From NCBI RefSeq assembly GCF_001429245.1, contig NZ_LMJE01000007.1, forward strand, positions 62,001 through 126,000: a stretch of DNA of 64,000 nt. The letters run 5' to 3'. The notes beneath the pieces were generated by a model, which did no database searches, was not told where the DNA came from, and saw nothing but the letters and a program-made list of their open reading frames with translations. Origin of the DNA: Rhizobium sp. Root274. GTDB lineage: Bacteria; Pseudomonadota; Alphaproteobacteria; Rhizobiales; Rhizobiaceae. This document shows positions 8,117 through 17,901 of this stretch, one piece after another. Position 1 is the stretch's first letter, and each line of letters opens with the position of its first letter. Made by a program: the position numbers and the translations under genes.

Positions 8117-8970
8117 GCCGTGTCTTTCCGATCCACGGCGAAGGGGTCGGGCAAGAGTTTGCGGCCCGAAAGCGCACCCAGCCAGTCGAGCGAGGGACGC
8201 AGCCGCACCACTTCACCGATGACGACGATCGCCGGCGGCTCGATGCCGGCAGCGATCATGTCAGCCTCGGCGCGGCCCAGGGTCGTTTCAAGCACCGACT
8301 GCTCGGCGGTCGCGGCGTTGCAGACGAAGGCGACGGGCTCATCGGCACGACGTCCGGCGGAGATGAGATTGGCTGCAATCTGCCCCATATGCTTCATCGC
8401 CATATACATGACGATGACCGGTGACCCGCGACCAATCGCGTCCCAGTCGATCCGATCGGGCACGACGCCAGAGGAATCATGGCCCGTCAGGAATGTGACG
8501 GCGTGGTTGACCTCGCGGTGGGTGACCGGGATGCCGGCATAGGCAAGCCCGCCTATACCGGCGGTGATACCCGGCACGATGCGGAAGGGAACGCCGTGTT
8601 CGATGAGGGTCAGAGCTTCCTCGCCGCCACGACCGAAGACAAAGGGATCGCCGCCCTTCAGCCGCAGGACGCGGTGACCGGCATCGGCCAGTTCGACGAG
8701 CCGCAGCGAAATATCTCGCTGCTTGGCAGACGGCTTGCCGCCGCGCTTGCCGGCATATTCGAGGATCGCCCCGGTGCGCGCGAGCTTCAGGCATTCTTCA
8801 TTGACGAGGGCGTCATGCACGATCACGTCCGCCTCGGCCAGCCCTTTCGCCGCAAGCAAGGTCAAAAGCCCGGGATCGCCTGGACCAGCGCCCGCAAGCC
8901 AGACATGGCCGGGCTCGATCGCCGGCAGGTGCATGGGCAGGGCAAGACGCGTCGTGTCACTCATAGCCAT
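8113..8970 (-). CDS. cobA: Uroporphyrinogen-III C-methyltransferase CobA
   Basis: SAM-dependent bis-methylation of uroporphyrinogen III to precorrin-2, the entry into the corrin branch. The family motifs VWLAGAGPGDPGLLTLLAAK and LRLKGGDPFVFGRGGEE are intact. It has 285 residues and no CysG-type dehydrogenase/chelatase domain, so it is the stand-alone SUMT. The chosen ATG at 8970 gives MAMSDTTRLALP; a second ATG lies two codons in. It is the first gene of cobABCD and diverges from cbiD across only 107 bp. Confidence 0.93.
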   Translation of the reverse strand: MAMSDTTRLALPMHLPAIEPGHVWLAGAGPGDPGLLTLLAAKGLAEADVIVHDALVNEECLKLARTGAILEYAGKRGGKPSAKQRDISLRLVELADAGHRVLRLKGGDPFVFGRGGEEALTLIEHGVPFRIVPGITAGIGGLAYAGIPVTHREVNHAVTFLTGHDSSGVVPDRIDWDAIGRGSPVIVMYMAMKHMGQIAANLISAGRRADEPVAFVCNAATAEQSVLETTLGRAEADMIAAGIEPPAIVVIGEVVRLRPSLDWLGALSGRKLLPDPFAVDRKDTA

Positions 8971-9077
8971 GGTCTAGGCTCCGGGCCTTGAAATTGCAAT
9001 TGCGCCATGCCGGCTTTCCGCCACTTCGCGTCCGCGCGAGCCTTCCTCAGCAGGCGCGGCTCGCCTATAAGCAAACG

Positions 9078-10208
9078 ATGAGCAAAGCGGATGATCAGCA
9101 ACGGGGCGCAGAAAGCGAGCGGGTAGAAAAGCCCGAAGGCGGCGGGCTGCGCAGCGGCTGGACCACCGGAGCCTGTGCGACCGCTGCGACCAAGGCGGCC
9201 TTCACCGCGTTGCTGACCGGCGATTGTCCCGACCCCGTGACCATCACCTTGCCCCGCGGCGAAACGCCCGCCTTTGCGCTCGCTTGCGAAGGCGTCGACG
9301 GCGGCGCTGCCTTTGCAGGCATCGTCAAGGATGCAGGCGATGATCCGGATGTGACCCATGGTGCGACCGTAATCTCGACGGTCCGGCGGCTCGCTCCCGG
9401 AAACGGCATCCGCTTTGTGGCGGGCGACGGCGTTGGCACGGTGACCAAAGCCGGACTTCCGATCCCGGTGGGAGAAGCCGCGATCAATCCGGTGCCCCGC
9501 GCCATGATGACGGCTGAGATTGAAACCTTGGCGAAGGCACATGGCGTTACCCTCGATGTCGAGATCACCATCTCGGTCCCGGGCGGCGAAGGTCTGGCGA
9601 AGGAAACCTGGAACCCGCGCCTCGGCATTCTGGGCGGCATCTCAATTCTTGGCACCACGGGTGTCGTGCACCCATTTTCCTGCGCGGCCTGGATCCATTC
9701 CATCCATCGCGGCATCGATGTCGCCCGCGCGGAGGGGTTGACCCATGTTCTGGGCGCCACCGGATCGACCTCGGAAAAGGCAGCACAGACCTTCCACGGC
9801 CTGCCGGACGGCGCGCTCCTCGACATGGGCGATTTCGCGGGCGGCCTTCTCAAATATCTGCGAGCCCACCCCGTCCCGCGCCTCACGATCGCCGGTGGTT
9901 TCGCCAAGATAGCGAAGCTCGCCCAGGGCGCCCTCGACCTGCATTCCGGCCGCAGCCAGATCGACAATCTTCATTTTCTATCATTGCCTTGTGCTGAGAA
10001 CCTGACTCAAATTGACCGCGAGCGGATTCAAAATGCCAATACCGCCCTGGAGGTCTCTGGAATCATGGGGGAACTTGGGCTCGACATTGCATCAGACATC
10101 GCTGAAGCCGCGCGTCGCACCGCCGTGTCCGTTCTGCGTGATGCGCCGGTAAGCGTGGACGTCATTGTCATCGACCGCAGCGGAAATATCATCGCCCATG
10201 CCAGATAA
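9078..10208 (+). CDS. cbiD: Cobalt-precorrin-5B (C1)-methyltransferase-type protein CbiD
   Basis: Corrin-ring C1 methylation and ring-contraction step. The family signature LRSGWTTGACATAATKAA lies near residue 25, and GLLKYLRAHPVPRLTIAGG follows in the C-terminal half. The ATG at 9078 (MSKADDQQR) gives 376 residues, the usual CbiD length; an upstream in-frame ATG would run into the cobA promoter side. The textbook aerobic pathway uses CobF for this step, so CbiD here replaces it, as is usual in rhizobia. It overlaps cobK by 11 bp and is divergent from cobA. Confidence 0.9.
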   Translation: MSKADDQQRGAESERVEKPEGGGLRSGWTTGACATAATKAAFTALLTGDCPDPVTITLPRGETPAFALACEGVDGGAAFAGIVKDAGDDPDVTHGATVISTVRRLAPGNGIRFVAGDGVGTVTKAGLPIPVGEAAINPVPRAMMTAEIETLAKAHGVTLDVEITISVPGGEGLAKETWNPRLGILGGISILGTTGVVHPFSCAAWIHSIHRGIDVARAEGLTHVLGATGSTSEKAAQTFHGLPDGALLDMGDFAGGLLKYLRAHPVPRLTIAGGFAKIAKLAQGALDLHSGRSQIDNLHFLSLPCAENLTQIDRERIQNANTALEVSGIMGELGLDIASDIAEAARRTAVSVLRDAPVSVDVIVIDRSGNIIAHAR

Positions 10209-10917
10209 GCTTCCGAGCGATCCGCCACCGTCGACTTCGAGCGCCATACCGCAGAAGATCCTCATCCTCGGCGGCACCGCCGAAGCTCGCGAACTTGCCA
10301 GCCGGCTGGTGGACGAGGGGCATGCAGTCACCACGTCGCTGGCCGGGCGCACGGTGGACCCGATCCTGCCGCGCGGCGAGGTCCGCATCGGCGGCTTCGG
10401 TGGGGCCGATGGCCTTGCTGCCCACATCCGCGAACACGGCTATGACCGCGTCATCGACGCCACTCATCCCTTTGCCCGGCGCATCAGCGAGAACGCTATC
10501 AAGGCGTCTGCTGCGACAGGGGTACCGCTCGAGCTGAGGCTGCGGCCGCGCTGGCAGAAGCAACCGGGCGACCGATGGCGGACGGTCGACTCGCTTCAGG
10601 CGGCAGCAGCCGCACTGCCTGCAGGCGCCACGGCCTTCCTCGCTCTCGGTCGGCAATATCTTGAGGCGTTCGGGACCAGAGGCGACTGCCGTTTCATCAT
10701 CCGCATGGTAGACGCCCCGGAGGCGGCGCTTCCGATCCACGACTACACGCTGGTGCTGGGGAAGCCTGCAAGCGATGCCGCGCGCGAGGCGGACCTGTTC
10801 ACCGCCCATGGTGTGACCCATCTCGTCTGCCGCAATTCGGGTGGACCGGCCGGATATGCAAAACTGATCGCGGCGAGACAGGTGGGCCTGCCGGTCATCA
10901 TGCTTGAACGCGACTGA
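10198..10917 (+). CDS. cobK: Precorrin-6A reductase CobK
   Basis: NADPH-dependent reduction of the corrin macrocycle (precorrin-6A to 6B). After a variable Pro/Ser-rich N-terminus, KILILGGTAEARELA forms the nucleotide-binding start, and YDRVIDATHPFARRISENA is the family signature. The chosen ATG at 10198 lies inside the end of cbiD, an 11-bp overlap that suggests translational coupling. It has 239 residues. The remaining ring-modifying genes (cobG/H/I/J/L/M) are not in this window. Confidence 0.9.
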   Translation: MPDKLPSDPPPSTSSAIPQKILILGGTAEARELASRLVDEGHAVTTSLAGRTVDPILPRGEVRIGGFGGADGLAAHIREHGYDRVIDATHPFARRISENAIKASAATGVPLELRLRPRWQKQPGDRWRTVDSLQAAAAALPAGATAFLALGRQYLEAFGTRGDCRFIIRMVDAPEAALPIHDYTLVLGKPASDAAREADLFTAHGVTHLVCRNSGGPAGYAKLIAARQVGLPVIMLERD

Positions 10918-10929
10918 AGAAGCACCAAA

Positions 10930-13900
10930 TCAGCGGAATTCGAAGATCTGACGGAAAACGCCGGGTGCGATGATCGACAGCGGATTGATCACCAGATTGG
11001 GCTTGGCGCTGGCACCAGTCAGCTTGAAGGTGATGCCGAGCAGGCCGCGGTCGCGACCATTGCCGAGAATGGCGCCGATGACAGGCAATTCGCCGAACAG
11101 GCGGTTAAGACCATAGGCCGGCATGAACGTGCCGGTGAGGTCGATCTGCCCTGCCCGGTCGCGCACGATCCCCTGGAACGTGGCCCCGATCTGCTCGCCG
11201 CGTACGATGCCGTTCTCGACGCTCAAGGAACCATCCACCACTGAGATGCGGGCAAAGGCCCGCTGGAAGCGGGCCGAGCTGACATCGATGTCGCGTCGGA
11301 CGGCGCTGTTGAGGCTGCGTCCATCGGCCCCTGCCGGCGTCGAGACGATCGACTGCAGACGTTCTTCATTGTTGACTTGGACATTGCGCACATCGAGATT
11401 GCCGCTCCAGGAACCGGGGCGAATCTCGGTCAGTCTCAGATTGGCAAGCCCGCCGCTGAGACGGTTGTAGACATCAAGGAAGCGGACGACGGCGCCAAGG
11501 TCGCTGCTGGTAAAGGCGAGCTCCCGCTGCCCCTCCGGGGAGCGCAGCTTGGCAACGACCGCCTGGCCGCTCCCGGTGACCCCGGAAAAGTCGACCGCAT
11601 TCACACGGCCCTTGCTGCCGGAATAAACGACCGATACGCCTGACAGCGCCTCATTGCCGAAGCCGACGACACGGTCGAGCTGTCCATCGATCCGCACAGC
11701 GGGGCCAGAACCACCACCGCCCGCAGCACTGCCCCCATCCTCCTGAGCCTCAGGCTGCTTCAGGATCGAGATCAGCGAGCGGGCATCGAAGGCGCTGCCG
11801 TTCGCCTTGACGGAATAGACGCCCTTGGTGTTGCGAATGGTGAGCGCAATATTGTCATCGGGCGCCAGACGAACTTTTGAAAAGTTTGCGGCCTGCAGGC
11901 CGTCCCGGTTGATCGAGAGCTCGCCTGCGGCACCGAAGCCATCGCCGGCAAGGACGAAATTCTCGATCGTCGACTGATTGTTCTCGCCGCTGATCAGGTC
12001 AAACTTTGCCGTCGCCCCGATACCCTGCCCTTTGCTCCACCCGACCCAGGGCACGGTCAGCGTCGCAGCACGGAGATCAACCGACACCCCCTGCTTCTTG
12101 TCGCCAAGCCAGGTCAGCTCGACAGAAACAGGGCCATCAAGGATGGTGCCAAGGCCCGGCACCAGCTTGTTGCGCGCGGCATTGTCCAGTTTCGCGCTGA
12201 TTACGCGCTCGCGTGCGACGGCATCCGGTCCCGACCGCACCGGCTCGGTCGCCCTGATCTCCATCGCGACGTCCTCGACCTTGGCTGTCGCTTCCAGCCG
12301 CGCCGCCTGGGGGTCGACCAGCAATTTCCCGGTCACATCCGTCACACTTCGCCCGTCAAAGGGTTTTTTCACGTCGACCTGATCGAGATCGACCTCTGCC
12401 TTCCAGGCCGGCGGTGGCGGCTTTTGATCGGCGACAAGTCCGAACCTCGCTTCGACATGCCCCTTCACCTGACCGGCGAGATCGGCGGGTGTGAACTCGG
12501 TCCTCTGCAACGCCTCGATCGGTTTGAAAGACACCAGTTCGGCCACGGCATCCGCAGTGCCGCTTACATCAACGCTCAGATCCGCCATCAGCGGCTTGTC
12601 ATAGGCTTTCGCCAGCACGAGCGTGCCGCCATCCAACTTTACCACGCGACCGGAGGGGAAATAGGACCCGGCTGATCTGATCTTCACCTCTACCCGCTCG
12701 CCGACCATGTCGATGCGCCCATAGACGTCACGGAGCGGCGGGATCGTGCCGGTCAGATTCATCCGCGCATCGTCGACATCCAGACCAATGCGCAACTCGT
12801 CTTCATTAAGGCGCACGGACTGCGGCTCGATCGACAGACGGTTCTGCGGGATAAACACGTCGATCGTGCCGCTTGGGATGACGCCGCCATAGATGTTTTC
12901 CAGCACCCAATGGCGCGGCTTGGAGGCGATCCAGTAAGGCCAGAGCTGTTTGAGAGCCGTCGTCTTCAGGTTCTTGACGGCGGCGTTGAAACGGATCTCT
13001 GGGCCGGTGCCGCCGAACCGAATCTGAAGCTTGCCAGCCAGATTGCCGTTCGGTGTGGTCGCATCAACAGCGTCGAGCTGCAGCAGCTTCTCGTTGACGA
13101 GAAAACGGCCATAGCCCCTGAGAGAAAACGGAAACGGCGTCTCGCCGGCATCGGGCACATCCGCCCGTCCATTGGAAACCAGAAGGTCGATGCCAAAGCC
13201 CTTGCCGAATTCCGGACCTTCGGGCAGACGGTCGAGATCGATCAGGCCGCCGGAGATCGGCAGGATCGTCCGGTCCAGCTGTGCAAGCGAATTGGCGATC
13301 TCGATCGTATGCTTGGTAAAGTCGTAGCCGAAGTTGAGGTTCGCCTTGGTGATCTCCTGCGGCTGACCATCCGAGTAGAAAGTCCCGCCCTGCATATTGA
13401 CAGCAAGGTTCAAGGCCGGGGCTTCGGCAGCGCCACCGCGTTTCGCCGAGAGTAGCAGTTCCGCAGAACCATCGATCCCCTGCCGCGCGTCGCCGTTCTT
13501 CGACCGGCGAAGCATGAACGGGGTAAGCCTAAAATCGGCAATCCGCATCGTCAGCGATTGCGCCTGTCCCCCGACATTCGTGGTCAGCGCGGTAAGTTCC
13601 GTCTGCTGCCCGTTGACTGAGATGGCACCAAAGATCGACAGCGAATCGTCTGCTCCGCGCTCCATGGCGATATCGTCGACGGCGAGCGTCAGCGGACGTC
13701 CGCTGGCGGTGGTCGCGGCCACTTCAAGCCCACCGATCCGCAACCGGTCCAGGCCTCCACGCGCAAAGAAGGACTGGATACGGTCGAGCTGCTCGAATGC
13801 GCCTTCCAGAACGTCCGGTGTCGCATCGATCCGCACGGTGTTCAGGTCGAGCGGCTCACGCTTCGGCAACAGGCGCGCATCGAGGCTGATGCCTTCACTG

Positions 13901-14361
13901 ACGACTTCGCGCACCGAAAAGCGCCCGCCGAGTAAGGCCAGCGGCTCGACGATGAATTTGACCGATTGCGTCACCGCCACCTGCTGGCCGAGTTCGGCCT
14001 GGGTGAGCCTGACGTCATGGGCCTCGACGGTCAGTTCCATATCGCCGGAAAAGCGCACTTCCGTGGATCCAACCACCGCGCGAAACTGCGGAGCAACCGC
14101 CTCGTCCAGCACCGATTGCGCGCGGCGCGCCAACGCCTGATCGAGAGCACCGCTTTCGACAACGGCATAGACGCCCATCAATACGACGAGCCACAGAGCC
14201 GAGAGGCCACCAAGGATACGAAAAATTCGCCGCATCACGGACCGCCGCGGCGGTGGCGTGTGCACGATAAGGGGATCCTCGACCTGCGCGGACGGGAGGG
14301 CATGCAGCGGCACAATGTCCCGCTTGCGAAACCGTAGCTTTTCGCCCCGGATCTCCGACAT
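10930..14361 (-). CDS. Large AsmA/YhdP-like envelope protein (DUF3971-type)
   Basis: Very long protein of 1143 residues. A charged N-terminus of about 70 residues is followed by one membrane helix (ILGGLSALWLVVLMGVYAVV). Then comes a long beta-rich repeat region of the AsmA type, with DUF3971-like features in the middle and an AsmA-like C-terminus ending LVINPLSIIAPGVFRQIFEF. Members of this superfamily (YhdP, TamB, AsmA) are thought to bridge inner and outer membranes and move phospholipids; that role is inferred here from family. The ATG at 14361 (MSEIRGEKLRFRKRD) was chosen over an upstream start that would overlap the divergent promoter. It converges on cobK and diverges from the bcp gene. 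Confidence 0.8.
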   Translation of the reverse strand: MSEIRGEKLRFRKRDIVPLHALPSAQVEDPLIVHTPPPRRSVMRRIFRILGGLSALWLVVLMGVYAVVESGALDQALARRAQSVLDEAVAPQFRAVVGSTEVRFSGDMELTVEAHDVRLTQAELGQQVAVTQSVKFIVEPLALLGGRFSVREVVSEGISLDARLLPKREPLDLNTVRIDATPDVLEGAFEQLDRIQSFFARGGLDRLRIGGLEVAATTASGRPLTLAVDDIAMERGADDSLSIFGAISVNGQQTELTALTTNVGGQAQSLTMRIADFRLTPFMLRRSKNGDARQGIDGSAELLLSAKRGGAAEAPALNLAVNMQGGTFYSDGQPQEITKANLNFGYDFTKHTIEIANSLAQLDRTILPISGGLIDLDRLPEGPEFGKGFGIDLLVSNGRADVPDAGETPFPFSLRGYGRFLVNEKLLQLDAVDATTPNGNLAGKLQIRFGGTGPEIRFNAAVKNLKTTALKQLWPYWIASKPRHWVLENIYGGVIPSGTIDVFIPQNRLSIEPQSVRLNEDELRIGLDVDDARMNLTGTIPPLRDVYGRIDMVGERVEVKIRSAGSYFPSGRVVKLDGGTLVLAKAYDKPLMADLSVDVSGTADAVAELVSFKPIEALQRTEFTPADLAGQVKGHVEARFGLVADQKPPPPAWKAEVDLDQVDVKKPFDGRSVTDVTGKLLVDPQAARLEATAKVEDVAMEIRATEPVRSGPDAVARERVISAKLDNAARNKLVPGLGTILDGPVSVELTWLGDKKQGVSVDLRAATLTVPWVGWSKGQGIGATAKFDLISGENNQSTIENFVLAGDGFGAAGELSINRDGLQAANFSKVRLAPDDNIALTIRNTKGVYSVKANGSAFDARSLISILKQPEAQEDGGSAAGGGGSGPAVRIDGQLDRVVGFGNEALSGVSVVYSGSKGRVNAVDFSGVTGSGQAVVAKLRSPEGQRELAFTSSDLGAVVRFLDVYNRLSGGLANLRLTEIRPGSWSGNLDVRNVQVNNEERLQSIVSTPAGADGRSLNSAVRRDIDVSSARFQRAFARISVVDGSLSVENGIVRGEQIGATFQGIVRDRAGQIDLTGTFMPAYGLNRLFGELPVIGAILGNGRDRGLLGITFKLTGASAKPNLVINPLSIIAPGVFRQIFEFR

Positions 14362-14483
14362 GTCCTGGTGATTGTCTCCGTCGATCGATGCCGCTATCAA
14401 GTCGCTCTGGACGACTTCCAAGCGGACTATATATCGAGTGCGCCGACAATCACCCACAAAACAGGCAAAAGAAAGGTTATCCC

Positions 14484-14951
14484 ATGACGGAATTGACTGC
14501 CGGGGACAAAGCCCCCGATTTCTCTCTGCCCGCCAATGGTGGCGCCACCGTTTCGCTTGAGCAATTCTCCGGCAAGCCGCTTGTTCTCTACTTTTATCCG
14601 AAGGATGACACCAGCGGCTGCACGGTCGAAGCCGTTGACTTCACGAAGCTTTCTGCCGATTTTGCAGCGATCGGCGCGACCGTCGTCGGCGTCTCGCCCG
14701 ACTCGGTGAAGAGCCACGACAAGTTCGCCGCCAAGCACAGCCTGTCCGTAATGCTCGCGTCGGATGAAAGCCATGCAGCCCTTGAGGCCTATGGCGTCTG
14801 GAAGGAGAAAAGCATGTACGGCAAGACCTATATGGGCGTCGAACGCACGACCTTTCTGATCGACGGATCCGGCAAGATCGCCGAGATCTGGCGCAAGGTG
14901 AAAGTGCCCGGCCATGCGGAAGCCGTCCTAAAGGCTGCTCAGGCCCTTTAA
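14484..14951 (+). CDS. bcp: Thiol peroxidase, Bcp/PrxQ family
   Basis: Cytoplasmic peroxiredoxin that reduces hydroperoxides. The peroxidatic Cys46 is in YPKDDTSGCTVEAVDF. The resolving Cys, which sits five residues later in E. coli Bcp, is replaced by Val51, so this enzyme must act as a 1-Cys type or use an external thiol. It has 155 residues; the start ATG at 14484 has GAAAGG about 8 nt upstream. Its stop overlaps the start of the next gene (TAATG), so the two are coupled. Confidence 0.92.
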   Translation: MTELTAGDKAPDFSLPANGGATVSLEQFSGKPLVLYFYPKDDTSGCTVEAVDFTKLSADFAAIGATVVGVSPDSVKSHDKFAAKHSLSVMLASDESHAALEAYGVWKEKSMYGKTYMGVERTTFLIDGSGKIAEIWRKVKVPGHAEAVLKAAQAL

Positions 14952-15793
14952 TGCCAGACGCCGTGAACCAGCCGAGGACGCCCTTCCACTCCCTGCGCGG
15001 AGCCGCAACGCTTGCGATCCTGAGCGCCGACCTCGACGAGAAGACGGCACTGGCGCAAGCTGCGGCCATCCGTTGGCAGGAACGTCGTCTGTCGCTGCGC
15101 TCACCGCTAGACCCGGCCCTGCCCGAGCGGCCGGGTCGGCCAGAAAAGCCTGAACTGGTACCCCCCAAGGCGGTGGAAAAGCGCTCCCTGCACACGCTGC
15201 CGGGACGCATTGCCCTTCTTCATGCGCTGGCCCACATCGAGCTGAATGCGGTCGATCTGGCGCTCGACATCGTTGCGCGTTTTGCGAGCGAACCGGTGCC
15301 GCATTCCTTCTTCGACGGCTGGATGAAGGTCGCCTTCGAAGAGGCCAAGCACTTCCGACTGGTGCGCGACCGCCTGCGTGATCTCGGCGCCGACTATGGC
15401 GACATGCCTGCTCATGACGGCTTGTGGCAGGCGGCGCATTCAACCCGCAACGACCTCACCGCCCGTCTGGCCGTCGTGCCGCTCATTCTCGAAGCCCGCG
15501 GATTGGACGTCACCCCCGCCCTGCAGGACAAGATGCGCCAGACCGGCGACCTCGAAAGCGCGGAGGTCTTGCGGGTGATTTATGAAGACGAGAAAGGTCA
15601 CGTTGCCGTCGGCGCGAAGTGGTTCCGCTTTCTTTGCGCTCGCGAAAAACAGGATCCGGCCGCCACGTTCCAGGATCTGGTCCGGGCAAATTTTCGCGGA
15701 CAGCTGAAGGCGCCCTTCAACGATGTGGCCCGTGCCGAGGCCGGCCTGACGCCGTCGTTCTACCGGGTTCTGTCTTCGAAAAACAACTCGTGA
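14951..15793 (+). CDS. Ferritin-like DUF455 protein
   Basis: All-helical protein of 280 residues with carboxylate and histidine motifs expected of a di-iron ferritin-like fold: HALAHIELNAVDLALD, then AFEEAKHFRLV, then YEDEKGHVAVG. These match DUF455, a family of unknown function sometimes compared with MiaE-type hydroxylases. It overlaps the bcp stop codon by one base, so it is translated with the peroxiredoxin; a role linked to oxygen or peroxide chemistry is a reasonable guess but not shown. Confidence 0.8.
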   Translation: MPDAVNQPRTPFHSLRGAATLAILSADLDEKTALAQAAAIRWQERRLSLRSPLDPALPERPGRPEKPELVPPKAVEKRSLHTLPGRIALLHALAHIELNAVDLALDIVARFASEPVPHSFFDGWMKVAFEEAKHFRLVRDRLRDLGADYGDMPAHDGLWQAAHSTRNDLTARLAVVPLILEARGLDVTPALQDKMRQTGDLESAEVLRVIYEDEKGHVAVGAKWFRFLCAREKQDPAATFQDLVRANFRGQLKAPFNDVARAEAGLTPSFYRVLSSKNNS

Positions 15794-15933
15794 GCGGCAC
15801 CACATCCGCGTGATCTGAACGCTTTGTTAACCCTAATAATGCGTAATTCCCTCGGCGAGGCGACCTGAGACGACTCGCCATCATGCCGCCGCCCCAGGGC
15901 TTAAGGCGCGGACGGACGGGAAGGGAAACAGGC

Positions 15934-17229
15934 GTGGCAGCGGGCACCAACAACCAGGTCTTCGGGAGGCGCAAGGAGCCGCATGTCGTCATCCTGGCGA
16001 GCGGCGACCGTATCAGACACATGACCATCCGCCCCTGGATGACGCTGCTCACCGTCTGCTTTCTCGGCATCCTCGCCATCGGCTATCTCGGCGCCACCAC
16101 CTATCTCGTTTTGCGCGACAACCTGATTGGCGCCACCATGGCGCGCCAGGCGCGCATGCAGCATGAATATGAAGACCGGATCGCAGCACTCCGCGCCCAG
16201 GTCGATCGCGTGACATCCAGGCAATTGCTCGACCAGCAGGTTGTCGAAGACAAGGTCGCAAAGCTGCTCGAACAGCAGATGGCGCTCACCTCTCGTCACG
16301 GCAAGATCGACGCACTCCTGCAGGGCGCCAGCACTGACACGGACCTCCCCGGCGACGGTCCCGTCCCGACAGACAGGCCGAAGACGGACGGCGACGAAGC
16401 CTCGCTGGCAAACAAATCCGCTCCGGCCTTTGCAGCCCTGCTTGGTCCGACGGCCAAGCAGGAGACAGCATCGAATCTCGCGCTCGGCTATGTGCCTATG
16501 ACACAGGAGAACGTCGCCGACCGCGCCGACCGGCTGTTCTCCCATATGACCTTGTCCCTGAAGGAAATCGAGGCGGAGCAGCTCCAGCGGATCGACGAAC
16601 TCGCAAGCGGCGCTTCCGCAACCGCCGACAAGATCGCCGGCATCCTGAAACGCCAGGGCGTGCCCGTCGAAGAACAGGCGGCGCTCGAAACACAGGACGC
16701 CGTGGGCGGCCCTTATCTCGCACCCCGTTCCGAGCAGGATTTTAACACCTCGCTGAACGAACTGGATGCGGCGCTGACCCGGCTCGAATCGGTGCGTGAT
16801 ACCGCGCGCCGCCTGCCCTTCGCCAATCCGGCACCCGGCCGTGACATCACCAGCCGCTTCGGCAACCGGCCGGATCCCTTCTTCGGTGGCCTTGCCATGC
16901 ATGCCGGCATCGATTTTCGCACTCCGACCGGCACTGAAATCCGCACGACCGGCGCAGGCAAGGTCGTAGCCGCCGGTCAGTCCGGCGGCTACGGCAACAT
17001 GGTCGAGATCGACCATGGCCTCGGCATCTCGACGCGTTACGGCCACATGTCGCGCGTACTGGTCAAGGTGGGCGACGAGGTGGCGACGGGAGACGTCATC
17101 GGCCTCTCCGGCTCGACCGGCCGCTCTACCGGCCCGCATCTGCATTATGAAATCCGTCGCAATGGCGATGCCGTCGATCCCATGCAGTTCCTCAATGCCG
17201 GCATGAAGCTCACGCCGCTGATCAATTGA
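15934..17229 (+). CDS. Membrane-anchored M23-family endopeptidase with coiled coil
   Basis: Cell-wall peptidase or peptidase activator. After a short cytoplasmic start comes a membrane helix (LLTVCFLGILAIGYLGATTYL), a long coiled coil with a low-complexity linker, and a C-terminal LytM/M23 domain. Zinc-ligand motifs are intact: MHAGIDF and GPHLHYEIR. I chose GTG 15934, with AAGGGAAA just upstream; an ATG at 15883 in the same frame is the alternative. A single-pass anchor plus coiled coil recalls EnvC-type factors, but this enzyme keeps its catalytic residues. Confidence 0.87.
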   Translation: MAAGTNNQVFGRRKEPHVVILASGDRIRHMTIRPWMTLLTVCFLGILAIGYLGATTYLVLRDNLIGATMARQARMQHEYEDRIAALRAQVDRVTSRQLLDQQVVEDKVAKLLEQQMALTSRHGKIDALLQGASTDTDLPGDGPVPTDRPKTDGDEASLANKSAPAFAALLGPTAKQETASNLALGYVPMTQENVADRADRLFSHMTLSLKEIEAEQLQRIDELASGASATADKIAGILKRQGVPVEEQAALETQDAVGGPYLAPRSEQDFNTSLNELDAALTRLESVRDTARRLPFANPAPGRDITSRFGNRPDPFFGGLAMHAGIDFRTPTGTEIRTTGAGKVVAAGQSGGYGNMVEIDHGLGISTRYGHMSRVLVKVGDEVATGDVIGLSGSTGRSTGPHLHYEIRRNGDAVDPMQFLNAGMKLTPLIN

Positions 17230-17277
17230 CGGGAATCTGTTTTCCGTTCAACTTGATGGTGAACAGGAAACGATCTC

Positions 17278-17901
17278 ATGGATGCAGCGTCGCTTCTGGC
17301 TTTTGCCCTCGCATTCTTCCTTTTCGCAGCAAGTCCCGGCCCAGATAACATGACCATCGTCGCCCGGACGCTGTCCCATGGCCCGGCCTTTGGGCTCGCC
17401 TATGGCGCAGGGACGTTGGCCGGCATTCTGATCTATCTCGCACTCGCCGCCTTTGGCCTGTCGCTGATCGCCCAGGAGATGCGACTGTTCATGGTGATCC
17501 TGCGTTACGCGGGTGCGGCCTACCTGATCTATGTCGCCTATCGGCTGTGGACCGAGACGCCGGTGATCCCGGAAACGACCCGTGAGGCCGACCGCCGGGG
17601 TCTGTCGACCACCTTCCTCACGGCGATTGCGCTCAATCTCGGCAATCCGAAGATGCCTTTGTTTTATCTGGCACTTCTGCCCGGGTTCGTCGGCGCCACT
17701 TTTGGCGCACACGACTATATGGCACTGGCCTCAGTGATCGTGCTGGTCGAGATCGTGGTGGTCGGCGGTCATGTCTGGATTGCCGGGCGCGCCCGATCCT
17801 TGATGCGCATTCTGGCCGTGGTTCAACGGGTGAACCGGATTGCCGGAACCGCCATCGGCCTTGCCGGCATCCAGATCCTCTGGACGACACGGACGAATTA
17901 A
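17278..17901 (+). CDS. LysE/RhtB-family amino acid exporter
   Basis: Inner-membrane exporter of 207 residues with about five to six hydrophobic segments. The N-terminal signature FFLFAASPGPDNMTIVARTL, with the S-P-G-P-D motif, is typical of the family, and LNLGNPKMPLFYLALLP in the middle fits too. The substrate cannot be told from sequence. It stands 48 bp after the M23 gene on the same strand. Confidence 0.88.
   Translation: MDAASLLAFALAFFLFAASPGPDNMTIVARTLSHGPAFGLAYGAGTLAGILIYLALAAFGLSLIAQEMRLFMVILRYAGAAYLIYVAYRLWTETPVIPETTREADRRGLSTTFLTAIALNLGNPKMPLFYLALLPGFVGATFGAHDYMALASVIVLVEIVVVGGHVWIAGRARSLMRILAVVQRVNRIAGTAIGLAGIQILWTTRTN

Noticed and set aside
8971..9077. Cobalamin riboswitch between cobA and cbiD
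   Set aside because: The space is only 107 bp and has no B12-box-like sequence.
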